The notes beneath the pieces are model-generated. The model saw only the letters and a program-made list of their open reading frames with translations. It was not told the origin of the DNA and did not search any database. Positions 8,943 to 17,997 of a DNA stretch of 37,163 nt are shown piece by piece; the stretch's first letter is position 1, and each line of letters opens with the position of its first letter. Origin of the DNA: Desulfofundulus thermobenzoicus (GTDB lineage: Bacteria; Bacillota; Desulfotomaculia; Desulfotomaculales; Desulfovirgulaceae); NCBI RefSeq assembly GCF_009428905.1, contig NZ_WHYR01000035.1, forward strand, positions 1 to 37,163. Reading direction: 5' to 3'. A program made the position numbers and the translations under genes.

Positions 8943-8971
8943 TTGATCCTGGAAAACTGATGTAGTATTAC
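8943..8971 (+). promoter_or_regulatory. Possible sigma-A promoter upstream of SDR gene
   Basis: TTGATC (8943-8948), 17-nt spacer, TATTAC (8966-8971). The -10 lies in an imperfect dyad ATGTA/TACAT (8961-8974) that could be an operator. It points to the SDR gene, but MITE-like element 2 lies between them. Confidence 0.3.
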
Positions 8972-9007
8972 ATACATAAGGGAACAGATTCCCCCTGGGA
9001 CGATTAG

Positions 9008-9142
9008 TACTACAGCGAAACTTAAGAACGCAACTTATAAAACACAGGTTTGTCGCTTAATTGCCTTTGCTCCCAAATGGGCTTATACTCTTGAGAAACC
9101 GGGTGGTCGTAAAATTTCAGGGGACGAATTTACGCTGTAGTG
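9008..9142. mobile_element. MITE-like element 2, 135 bp
   Basis: Left end TACTACAGCGAAACTTAA, right end read inward CACTACAGCGTAAATTCGTC, flanked by the direct repeat TTAG (9004-9007 and 9143-9146). Left ends of elements 1 and 2 resemble each other (ACTTAA after the core) and so do the right ends (TAAATTC then TCCC), so both derive from one parent with asymmetric ends. No coding capacity. Confidence 0.75.
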
Positions 9143-9275
9143 TTAGTCACCGGCAATATTTCCCGGCACGGTACCGGTAACAATTACCTGGCGTGCTAAT
9201 CTGGAATTAGCTCCATCGAATTCCTGCTTTAATCCAACGACCAGCAACTAACGATTATTTTGGGAGGTGATGGCC

Positions 9276-10178
9276 ATGATCCTGGTCACCGGCGCCACCG
9301 GCCTGGTGGGCCGGCACATGGTTCCTGCGCTCCTGGAAGCGGGTTACCGGGTGCGCTGTATGGTCAGGGACGGGCAAAGGGCCCGCTCGACTCTGGGCGG
9401 CGGGCCGGAATTTGTCCCGGCAAACGTGACCGACCCCCCATCCCTGCTTGAGGCCTGCCGGGGTGTGGAAACGGTCATCCACCTGGTGGCCGTTATCCGG
9501 GAAAAAGGGGCCACCACTTTTGACCGGATTAACGTACAGGGAACCCGCCACGTGGTGGACGCCGCCGAAAGGGCCGGCTGCCGGCGTTTCATCCACTTAA
9601 GCGCCCTGGGTGTCCGGGAGGATCCGGCCTACCGCTACGTTTATTCCAAATGGCTGGGGGAACAGGCCGTGCGCAGCAGCCGTCTGGCCTGGACCATCTT
9701 CCGCCCTTCCGTACTCTACGGCCGGGGCTTCGGCTTCTTCGACCGTATGGCCCAATCTTTAAAGCTCTTTCCCCCGCCCTTTGCCCCGGTACCGGCCGCC
9801 TCTTCCCGTTTTCAACCCCTGGCCGCAGATGATTTGGCCCGCTGCGTGGTGCTGGCCCTGGCCAACCCGGACACCGCTGGAAAAACATTTGAGCTGGGCG
9901 GGCCGGAGCACCTCACCTACGGCCAGATGCTGGACATCTGGCTGGCGGCTATGGGGCGGCGCCGGATCAAACTGCCCGTCCCCCTGCCCCTGATGCGCCT
10001 GGCGGTGCCGGTGATGGAGCGCCTGCTGCCCGACCCACCTGTAACTTCCGTGGAGCTAAGGCAGATGGAATTGGACAACACCACCGACCCGGATGCGGTG
10101 GAGAAATACTTCGGTTTTCAGCCCCGGACACTGGCCCGGGGGCTGGCGGAATTAATCCCCCACCGTTATATAAGTTGA
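9276..10178 (+). CDS. NDUFA9-like NAD(P)-binding SDR-family protein
   Basis: 300 aa, atypical short-chain dehydrogenase/NmrA-type Rossmann protein. The dinucleotide motif TGATGLVG lies at residues 5-12, and the pair Tyr/Lys sits in YVYSKW, preceded by the usual HLSALG strand. Similar proteins are annotated as complex I NDUFA9-like or NAD-dependent epimerase/dehydratase and may bind NAD(P)H without a known reaction. Of three clustered starts (GTG 9267, ATG 9270, ATG 9276), the last has GGGAGG at the best distance (8 nt). The gene end overlaps the extended frame of the next gene. Confidence 0.85.
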   Translation: MILVTGATGLVGRHMVPALLEAGYRVRCMVRDGQRARSTLGGGPEFVPANVTDPPSLLEACRGVETVIHLVAVIREKGATTFDRINVQGTRHVVDAAERAGCRRFIHLSALGVREDPAYRYVYSKWLGEQAVRSSRLAWTIFRPSVLYGRGFGFFDRMAQSLKLFPPPFAPVPAASSRFQPLAADDLARCVVLALANPDTAGKTFELGGPEHLTYGQMLDIWLAAMGRRRIKLPVPLPLMRLAVPVMERLLPDPPVTSVELRQMELDNTTDPDAVEKYFGFQPRTLARGLAELIPHRYIS

Positions 10179-10222
10179 AAGTGCCGTTGCAGGTTATTAG
10201 TTGTTTCAGGGGGGGTTACCTT

Positions 10223-10522
10223 ATGACCATCGCCGAGATATTTATGGGATGGCCTGCCATCATTTCTTCGTTGTTTTTTGCCGCTGCCGGTATTATCCGG
10301 CGACGTCCGGCTTATTTAGTCCTGGCTGCCGTCCTTTTACTGGGAATAACCCTATACTTAGCGGGCACACCCCGTTTCAGGTTTACAGGTATACTCCTGC
10401 CCATATCGTTTCCGGCCGCAGCCGTGGTTGTGCACCGCCGGAAAATCTGGCTGGCCATCATCCTGGTATCACCAACGTTTATCTTTTTTGGGTGGTTAGC
10501 AGCAATTGAACTCTATCAATAA
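10223..10522 (+). CDS. Small hypothetical membrane protein
   Basis: 99 aa from ATG 10223. Three to four hydrophobic segments can be seen (about 8-20, 28-44, 53-66 and 74-93) separated by short basic loops such as GIIRRRPAY and VHRRKIW, so it is an integral membrane protein with positive-inside loops. The ribosome binding site is poor (a G-run about 7 nt upstream). The frame is open to 10175, overlapping the SDR stop, so the two genes are probably co-transcribed. No family recognised; no function proposed. Confidence 0.6.
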   Translation: MTIAEIFMGWPAIISSLFFAAAGIIRRRPAYLVLAAVLLLGITLYLAGTPRFRFTGILLPISFPAAAVVVHRRKIWLAIILVSPTFIFFGWLAAIELYQ

Positions 10523-10545
10523 AATGCAGCTCTGAATCATTACCC

Positions 10546-10591
10546 GGAAAAAAAAGAAAGGGATTTTTCGCCCCATGGCGAGAATCCCTTT
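10546..10591 (-). terminator. Intrinsic terminator after tRNA-Ser(CGA)
   Basis: On the minus strand, stem AAAGGGATT/AATCCCTTT (10583-10591 with 10557-10565), with inner pairing of TCGCC and GGCGA, followed by a run of T (10548-10555). It sits 15 nt after the tRNA. Confidence 0.8.
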
Positions 10592-10605
10592 ATTCGTAAA
10601 AAAAC

Positions 10606-10699
10606 TGGCGGAGAGAGTGGGATTCGAACCCACGAGGCAGGTTTTTGCCCGCCTACTCGATTTCGAGTCGAGCGCCTTCAACCCCTCGGCCATCTCTCC
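10606..10699 (-). tRNA. tRNA-Ser(CGA)
   Basis: 94 nt including encoded CCA. Acceptor GGAGAGA pairs with TCTCTCC, discriminator G. Anticodon loop ACTCGAAAT between CTCG/CGAG arms gives CGA, reading UCG. The long variable arm (GGCGGGCAAAAACCTGCC) is typical of tRNA-Ser, and the T loop GGTTCGAATCC is canonical. It lies between tadA and a terminator on the same strand. Confidence 0.97.
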
Positions 10700-10712
10700 G
10701 TGAACGGCGGCA

Positions 10713-11183
10713 CTAACCGCCCTGTTTATCCCTTTGTCTTAACTCCCGGAAGAAACGCTGGATAATCGCCGCGCATTCTTCCGCCAGGACGCCGGAAACA
10801 ACCTGCACCTGGTGGTTGAAACGGGGTTCCCGGACCACGTCCATGATGGAATCCACCGCCCCGGCCTTGGGGTCCGCCGCCCCGTAAACCAGGGTCCGCA
10901 CCCGGAACTGGACCAGGGCGCCCGCGCACATGGGACAGGGTTCAATGGTGCTGTACAGGGTGGCCCCCACCAGACGCCAGTCGCCCAGTTTCCCGGCCGC
11001 TTCCCTCAAGGCCAGGATTTCCGCGTGGGCGGTGCTGTCCACCAGGGTTTCCCGCAGGTTGTGGCCCCGGCCGATGATTTCGCCCTTTAAGACCACCACG
11101 GCGCCTATGGGCACTTCCCCCAGATCATAGGCCTTTTGGGCTTCCGCCAGGGCCTCCCGCATGTATTGCCGGTGATCCGTCAA
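10713..11183 (-). CDS. tadA: tRNA adenosine(34) deaminase
   Basis: 156 aa. Zinc deaminase with HAE at 53-55 (His zinc ligand, catalytic Glu) and PCPMCAG at 82-88 (two Cys ligands). It turns A34 into inosine in tRNA-Arg(ACG), and that tRNA gene is in this window at 25003. The TTG start at 11183 is chosen because GGGAGGG lies 5 nt upstream and the length then matches the family; the frame extends to 11273 without support. The gene is followed by tRNA-Ser(CGA) 13 nt downstream, a neighbourhood (tadA with tRNA-Ser) also known in other Firmicutes. Confidence 0.95.
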   Translation of the reverse strand: MTDHRQYMREALAEAQKAYDLGEVPIGAVVVLKGEIIGRGHNLRETLVDSTAHAEILALREAAGKLGDWRLVGATLYSTIEPCPMCAGALVQFRVRTLVYGAADPKAGAVDSIMDVVREPRFNHQVQVVSGVLAEECAAIIQRFFRELRQRDKQGG

Positions 11184-11746
11184 AGAAACCCTCCCCGTCA
11201 CCCGGGCTCCGGCATATGCCGCATATATGATTTTAACATACTCTATATATCCTTTGCAATATATCCTTTGCAAGCCCGTTTCGGAATAGTTAGGAGCGTC
11301 AGGTTTAAGGTTGTCAGAATTAATATTAAGCTATAACTAAACATCAAACAGGCATCTGGCTAAAGCCAGTAAACGTTTATAAAACCGTACCACAGGCGAG
11401 AAAGGCGCCGTGCTTCTATGCGAACGACGCAGCACACGCCGGTAACAGCACCCGGCGAAGCAAAGGAACCGGATCTTGCAGCGTTTAAAACCAGCAACAT
11501 GAAACGAGCTATGAATAAAAAATTTTTTTATTCACCCCGGCTCCCTTTGCTGTTACTTTTTCCACAGTTTGTTCGTCTATTAGTCAGGGAAAGATAAGGG
11601 AGATATCTGTAAAATCCCTTTTCCCCATCCGCAATGTGTGCCGCAGGCACCTGGAAAAGAAAGTATAGGGAACATCCGCCAACCCCCTTTCTCCGGTCCG
11701 GAACGGGCTGGGGTTGCGCGGAAAATCCCGGGGGAGTGCTTATCCA
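11184..11746. other. Intergenic region with possible structured RNA
   Basis: The 563 nt between divergent tadA and the second sigma gene have no credible gene. Bases 11356-11487 contain several short inverted repeats that could fold into a multi-branched RNA: CTGGC/GCCAG (11356-11369), a closing pair TAAACG/CGTTTA (11370-11375 with 11482-11487), GGCG/CGCC, GTGCT/AGCAC (11410-11435) and GCCGG/CCGGC (11438-11456). A perfect AT-only inverted repeat follows at 11513-11533. No match to a known riboswitch, SRP RNA or tmRNA consensus was recognised, and the strand is undetermined. Confidence 0.35.
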
Positions 11747-12298
11747 TTGCACAAAAGAGATGGAAATGAACCGGGCGCCCGGGCTTCCTTTGCGGAACTA
11801 TACGACCGGCACTTTGACGCCGTGAACCGCTATTTGCGCTACCGCATGGACAATCCCTGGGACGCCGACGACCTCACCGCGGCGGTCTTTTTAAAGGCAC
11901 TGGAAAATTTCCCTAAATACCGGGGCGAGGCACCTTTTGCGGTGTGGCTCTTTCGCATCGCCCATAACGCCTATGTGGACTACCTGCGGGGGCGCCGGGA
12001 AAGGGTGTTTACGGAAGAGGAAATGTCTCATCTGGGGGCGGCGCCGTCCGGTCCCGAGGAGGAGTTTTTGCGTTCCGAAGAGGTGCGGCAGCTCAAAGAC
12101 ATGCTGCGGCGGTTGCCACCGGAACAAAGGGACGTGGTTTCCTTAAGGTACGCCGGGGAGCTAAAGTTCAGCCAGATTGCCCTGGTGCTGGGGAAAAGCA
12201 CCGCGGCGGTGCGCATGATCCACCACCGGGCGCTGCAGGCGCTGCGAAACGCCTATTTAAAAGAAGGGGAGGAGGTAGAGGGGATTGGGCGGCAATAA
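11747..12298 (+). CDS. ECF-type RNA polymerase sigma factor (second module)
   Basis: 183 aa. Region 2: ELYDRHFDAVNRYLRYRM, DNPWDADDLTAAVFLKALEN and PFAVWLFRIAHNAYVDYLRGRRE. Region 4: LPPEQRDVVSLRYAGELKFSQIALVLGKSTAAVRMIHHRALQALR. Proposed start TTG 11747 with GGGGGAG about 10 nt upstream; a TTG at 11714 is also in frame. The last 14 nt overlap the next gene, which takes the place of an anti-sigma factor. It should direct RNA polymerase to this operon or to envelope genes. The sequence differs clearly from the other sigma factor at 6383-6919. Confidence 0.88.
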   Translation: MHKRDGNEPGARASFAELYDRHFDAVNRYLRYRMDNPWDADDLTAAVFLKALENFPKYRGEAPFAVWLFRIAHNAYVDYLRGRRERVFTEEEMSHLGAAPSGPEEEFLRSEEVRQLKDMLRRLPPEQRDVVSLRYAGELKFSQIALVLGKSTAAVRMIHHRALQALRNAYLKEGEEVEGIGRQ

Positions 12299-13766
12299 AT
12301 CGCACAACGGCAATAATCCGGACAAGATTACCCCGCTGGACAGCCGGCACAATAAAGGGGCGGGCCGGGGGGAAACGGATCCGCCCCCGGAGGATAGCTC
12401 CCTGGGCGAACTATTAATCCACATGCGCAGGGTGCGCCAGGCCGTGCCGGTGAACACGCGGCTGCGGGAAGAGTTGCGGGCGCGGCTGCTTCAAATGCAG
12501 GCGGCGGAAGGGACCGGCGGGACACAACGGCCTGGAGCCGCCTCCACCCCGGAGGGAGCACCGCAGCCCGGGGCCACCTCCGCCGGGAAAGGGATGCCGC
12601 CATCTCCGGCCCAACCCGCCGGAAAGGGCCGGTGGCCGAAATATTTCTGGCTGTTCCCGGCGGTACTGCTCCTGGCAGCCGGGTGCTGGTTGTGGTGGTC
12701 CGCCCTGGCACCCAAAACCCTGGAGGCAGGAACCACCAGGGAAATCAGCCGTTTCTGGCTGGAGGACAGCCCCCTGGAATTTGCCTGCGCACCCCGGGGG
12801 CGGGGCTTTCTGGCCGTCAGGGGCAGCGCCCTGCTGCTGCTGGACCAGTACGGCAACCAGACCGGCATAGTAAAGCCCCCCGGGGGCCAGTCCTATGCCT
12901 GGCCCGCCCTCACCCCCTCCGGCGATCAGCTGGCGCTGGTGCGGCGTTATGAAACCGGGGAGGCGGAGATTATCAGGGCGGCCATGCCGGCGGTTCCCCT
13001 GGCGCCGGAGGCCGCCCCGCAGGTGGAAAGGGCCCTGGCCGGTGCCGCCGTACTTTTAAAGGTGGATAAGGGGAAAAACCCGGCCGGCCTGGCCTGGTCG
13101 CCCGACGGCAAAACCCTGGCCTATTCCCTGGAGGAACCCGGCGGGAAAGAAGAGATCTTCCTCTTGACCGGGGGTAAGGAGCCGGTATCCCTGGGCCCCG
13201 GCAGGAATCCGGCCTGGTCTCCGGACGGATCCCGGCTGGCGGTGGAGCGGGCCGGCCCTGCCGGTGAACCGGAACTGTGGTTGGTTACTCCCGGCGGCGG
13301 GGATGTCCGCCGGCTGACCGGTGGGCGGCAGCCGGCCTGGAGTCCCCGGGGGTATCTGGCCTTTATCCGGGCGAAAACCACCGAGCGGGTGCTGACCTAC
13401 AGCCGGGACGGCTCGCCCCTGTTCACGGTGCGCCAGCGCCAGGAGGAAATCAGGACCATCAACCCGGAACTCCTGGGGGAAAGGCCCCCCAAACAGAAAG
13501 AAAACCAGACCCTGTCCACCGACCGGCTGCTCCTGGCCCCGGATACCACACCGGGGGGAACCGAATTGAACTGGCTGCGACAGCTGGAAATGGAAGGGGT
13601 GCGGGAACCCAGAACGCTCCTCCTGGACCAGTTGAACAATTATCAAAGCATACACTTCAGCCCCGACGGCAAAACCCTGCTGGTGGCCCGCCGGGATGGA
13701 GGAACGGTGGCGCTGGTGCAGGTGGAACTGCGGGAAAAAACAACCGGGCGGGGTGAAAAGCAGTGA
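12285..13766 (+). CDS. Membrane-anchored beta-propeller protein, putative anti-sigma factor
   Basis: 493 aa. The cytoplasmic N-terminus (about 118 residues) has no zinc-finger HxxxCxxC motif but carries a basic helical stretch HMRRVRQAVPVNTRLREELR and a Pro/Gly/Ala-rich linker. One membrane helix spans about 119-138. The outer part shows TolB/PD40-like propeller repeats: LAWSPDGKTLAYS, NPAWSPDGSRLAVE, QPAWSPRGYLAF and IHFSPDGKTLLVAR. The TTG start has GGAGGAGGT 8 nt upstream. Position directly after, and overlapping, an ECF gene suggests an anti-sigma or sensor role; that is inference from context. It overlaps the next gene by 4 nt. Confidence 0.78.
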   Translation: MGGNKSHNGNNPDKITPLDSRHNKGAGRGETDPPPEDSSLGELLIHMRRVRQAVPVNTRLREELRARLLQMQAAEGTGGTQRPGAASTPEGAPQPGATSAGKGMPPSPAQPAGKGRWPKYFWLFPAVLLLAAGCWLWWSALAPKTLEAGTTREISRFWLEDSPLEFACAPRGRGFLAVRGSALLLLDQYGNQTGIVKPPGGQSYAWPALTPSGDQLALVRRYETGEAEIIRAAMPAVPLAPEAAPQVERALAGAAVLLKVDKGKNPAGLAWSPDGKTLAYSLEEPGGKEEIFLLTGGKEPVSLGPGRNPAWSPDGSRLAVERAGPAGEPELWLVTPGGGDVRRLTGGRQPAWSPRGYLAFIRAKTTERVLTYSRDGSPLFTVRQRQEEIRTINPELLGERPPKQKENQTLSTDRLLLAPDTTPGGTELNWLRQLEMEGVREPRTLLLDQLNNYQSIHFSPDGKTLLVARRDGGTVALVQVELREKTTGRGEKQ

Positions 13767-16086
13767 GAGGGAAAATGCGGTTTTTCAGCAACGTCTTTAT
13801 TCTGGCCGTCCTGGCCACGGCCCTGCTGGCGGGGGCGCTGCCTTCCCTTGCCGCGGCCCCGGTGGAAATGAAGGTGCGCCCCGGCCTGGGCGGCCTGTAT
13901 AAGGTAAACCAGCACCTGGAACTGGTAATAACCGTGGACAACCCCGGGCCGGGGTTTGCGGGAACCATTGCGGTGGAGCAGGACGAGGAACGGCCGGAAA
14001 GGCGCCGTCCCTATCTGGCCCGGGTGGCCACAGATGTGGACGTGCCGGCGGGTGCCGGCGGGCAGTACCGCCTGGTGATCCCGGGGGAACTGGCCTCCGT
14101 GAAGCCGGTGGTGCGGCTGGTTTCCGGCGGGCAGGTACTGGCCGAATCCCGGGTGGAAGGGGTGGCGGTGGACGACGGCCGTATGGTGATCCTGGCCCTG
14201 GGTGAAGATGTGACCGGGGGCGGCCTGCAGGACTGGCTTTCCCGGGGAGCCGGCTCCCTGGCCACATTGAAATACCTCTCCCCCGGCGAACTGCCCGGGG
14301 ACAGCCTGCTCCTGGGCGCGGCGGACATTATCATGATCGGCCCGGCCGGCGTGTCCCGTTTAAGCCGGGAACAGGTCAAAGCCCTGAAGGAATGGGTGTA
14401 CCTGGGCGGCTCGCTGGTGCTGCTGGGCGGCGCGGGAGCCGGTGAAGGGGGCAGTTTTGCCGATGTCAGCCCGGTACAGGTCAGCGGCAGGCAGGTGGTG
14501 GGCGGCAAGCTGGAGGGCCTGCGTTCCGGCGGGCCCCTGGAGGTGGCAGCCGGCCGGCTGGTGGCCGGCAAGGCCCTGGCCGTGGAAAACGGCGTCCCCG
14601 TGCTGGCCCGGCGGCCCCTGGGCCGGGGGGAAGTGCTATACTGCGGCGCTGCTCCGGGGGACCTGGGCGGCGAAGCCCGGGATGTGTGGTCCGCCCTGTT
14701 AAGCAACACCGTCGCGGTGTCAGATCCGGAAATGAAGTACCGGCCGCCAAAGGGCCCCTACCTGATCGGCGGCCCGTCCGTCGCTCCCCTGATCGACCCC
14801 AGCGCCTACATACCCCAGCTGGCCGGGCCGCCGGTGCCGGTGCTGGTCCTGCTGTGGCTATTGTATACTGCCGCCGTCGGGCCGCTGCTTTACTTCCTGC
14901 TGCGCCGGGCGGACCGCCGGGACCTGGCCTGGGCGCTGGTGCCGGCAGGGGCGCTGGTGGCCGCCGGTTGTTTTTACCTGCTGGCCCCGGCTGGCCGCCA
15001 GCAGGGTTACCTGACCCAGACCCTGGCCTCGGTGGAAATCCTTTCCCCGGAACTGGCCGCAGTGCGGGCCGGAGCCAGTGTGGTGGCCACCCGGGGCGGT
15101 GAGCTCACAGTGCGGGCCGCCCCGGGTATGTTCACCGGACCCGGCGCATATAGAAGCAACTGGACAGGGGTACAGGTGCAGCTGGACAAAGACACCTCCA
15201 CAGTCAATTTTGGCAATGTCCCCTACAACTCCCTGCGGCAGCTGTATGCCCTGGGCTTAAAGCATGACCTGGGGAGCATTGCCGGGCGGCTCTGCCTGGA
15301 AGGAAACAGCATCAAGGGGGATCTGACCAACAAAACCAGCCTGGACCTGCGGGACTGCAAACTGATCCTGGGGGGACAGGTGATCCCGGTCGGCGCCATC
15401 CCGGCCAGGGGCACGGTGCATGTGGCAGAAAAACTGCCGGCAGTTAGTCCGCCCACCGACCCGCGGATGTTATTAAATGCCCTGGGTGTGGGCCAGGACA
15501 TCCGGCCGGACAATCCCTTCTTCCGGGAACGATCGATGTTGAATGAAATCGTTAACGGTGATTTCAGACGATTGACCGGGGTGCAGTTCATCGGCTGGCA
15601 CGACGGGCCGGCGGGCATTCTCACCACGGCAGGCCGGACCAACCGGGGCAGAGACATCGGACTGATGCTGGTCAAGCAGACCATCCCGCTGGATGCGGCC
15701 GGCCGGTTTTATCTTCCGGCAGGGTTGCTCAAACCGCGCACCGGTGATTTCCTTATGCCCGGCCAGAGTCCTTCACCCGAAAACAATGCAATCAACGATC
15801 AAAAGGTCAACCTGGTTTATGATCTAGACGACGCGGGGATCAGCAGGAATTTTCAGATCGCGGCCCTGGATATTCAATATGCTAAAGGGCAGTTCAACCT
15901 GCCGGTGGAAATATACAACCACCGGGACGGGCGATGGGAACAACTGCCCGACGGCGGCAAAAGGATCGGGTCGGCGGAGTTGTCCCGGTATCTATCCCAT
16001 AACCAGGTCTGGCTTAAGACGTCCGGGGAATCCCGGGGGCCTTACCCGGCATGGCCCGGCCTGGCGGTGGAAGGGGTGGTTTCCTG

Positions 16087-16087
<1 letters not shown>
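13763..16087 (+). CDS. Large exported membrane protein with GATase-like domain, ABC-associated
   Basis: 774 aa, not recognised as a named family. Signal peptide at about 1-31 (hydrophobic run, then LPSLAAAP), a beta-rich domain to about 135 (TVDNPGPGFAGTIAVEQ), then a glutamine-amidotransferase-like fold at about 143-226 (ADIIMIGPAGVSRL then LKEWVYLGGSLVLLGGAG) as in GldG/DUF4350-type proteins. Two membrane helices lie at about 357-379 and 387-408, so both large parts are outside. The C-terminal ~360 residues are beta-rich. The GTG start overlaps the previous stop (GTGA), and ATG 13775 is an alternative. The stop overlaps the ATPase start (TGATG). It may act as an accessory subunit of that transporter, as GldG does with GldAF. 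Confidence 0.75.
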
Positions 16088-17014
<927 letters not shown>

Positions 17015-17028
<14 letters not shown>

Positions 17029-17881
17029 CCCGGTTTTGCTCAAAGAGCTGCGCCAGCGGTTCCGCACCGGGAAAACGGCGTGGCTGCTGGCCCTTTACCT
17101 GCTGGTCATCGGCGCCTTCGTCCTGGGGTTCATGTACCTTAGCTGGCGGGGCTCCCCGGGCATTTTCCAGCCCGACCGCAGCCGCAGCCTGTTCATCATG
17201 CTCAGCGTCACCCAGCTGGTCCTGCTGGGCTTCGTGGTGCCGGGCCTCACCGCCGGCGTCATCAGCGGGGAACGGGAGCGGCAGACCTTGAATGTACTGC
17301 TGACCACCCGGCTCACCCCCCGGCAGATCATCTGGAGCAAGCTGGTTTCCGCCTGCGCCTTTGTGGTGCTGCTGGTGGCGGCCACTTTGCCCCTGTACAG
17401 CATCGTTTTTATGTACGGCGGCATCGCCCCGGCACAGGTGCTGGGGGTTTTCGGCTTCTACCTGGTGACCGTCTTTCTCTTCGGCTGCATAGGCGTGGCC
17501 TGCTCTTCTTTCTTTAAAAGAACGGGCGTGAGCACCGTCACGGCCTACGGCCTGGCCTTCGCCCTGGCGGCGGGCACCGGTTTCCTGGCGGTGTTTCTGC
17601 ATGAAATGAACCGGCTGCAGGCCCGGGGAGGCATAAGCCCGGAAACCTGGCACCCGGCCTTTCTGGCCTGGGTGGTGGAATTTTTACAGGACATCAACCC
17701 CGTTTTTGTTTTAATGCAGATCCTGGGTGAAAATGGGATTCCCACGGGGGTAAATTTCGGCCTGCCCGGCTGGGCCGTTTACACCCTGGTCTACCTGGCC
17801 GCCGGCCTGCTGCTCCTGCACTGGAGCGCCCGCCTGCTTTTGCCCGGGGGGAAAAGGCGGCGAATCACCATGGATGTTTAA
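17015..17881 (+). CDS. ABC-2 type transporter permease (second module)
   Basis: 288 aa with about six membrane segments (first LLALYLLVIGAFVLGFMYL, last AVYTLVYLAAGLLLLHW). MAEINPVLLKELRQRFRTGK is the classic N-terminus of this permease group, and GVISGERERQTLNVLLTTRLTPRQIIWSKL is the coupling-helix region. ATG 17015 has GAGGGGG about 9 nt upstream; the frame to 16838 lies wholly within the ATPase gene and is not used. Partner of the preceding ATPase and probably of the 774-aa exported protein. Substrate unknown. Confidence 0.87.
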
Positions 17882-17997
17882 GTATCAGCGGCCAAAGAAA
17901 AAACCGGCCGGCTCATAAATTTACCCGTTACATTCCCCTTCCCAATCAGTCCATATATACTGAACGAAAAATTTTACCCATAAAGGAGGAGATGCAG

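Larger units (their letters stand above)
8340..9275. other. Gene-free region with two MITE-like elements
   Basis: The 936 nt between the divergent HD-GYP and SDR genes hold two MITE-like elements (8457-8572 and 9008-9142) and about 435 nt of unexplained DNA between them. That middle part has an inverted repeat GTCCCGGG/CCCGGGAC at 8652-8682 and a possible plus-strand promoter at 8943-8971; none of its open frames has protein-like composition. Confidence 0.6.

Noticed and set aside
8650-8946. 98-aa frame between the two MITEs
   Set aside because: No ribosome binding site, no recognisable motif and unlikely composition.
11184-11746. SRP RNA gene expected near tadA in some Firmicutes
   Set aside because: The conserved GGAAGCA-type S-domain core was not found on either strand.
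13397-14709. Several overlapping long minus-strand frames
   Set aside because: Pro/Arg/Ser-rich translations opposite high-GC genes; all shadows of the propeller and 774-aa genes.
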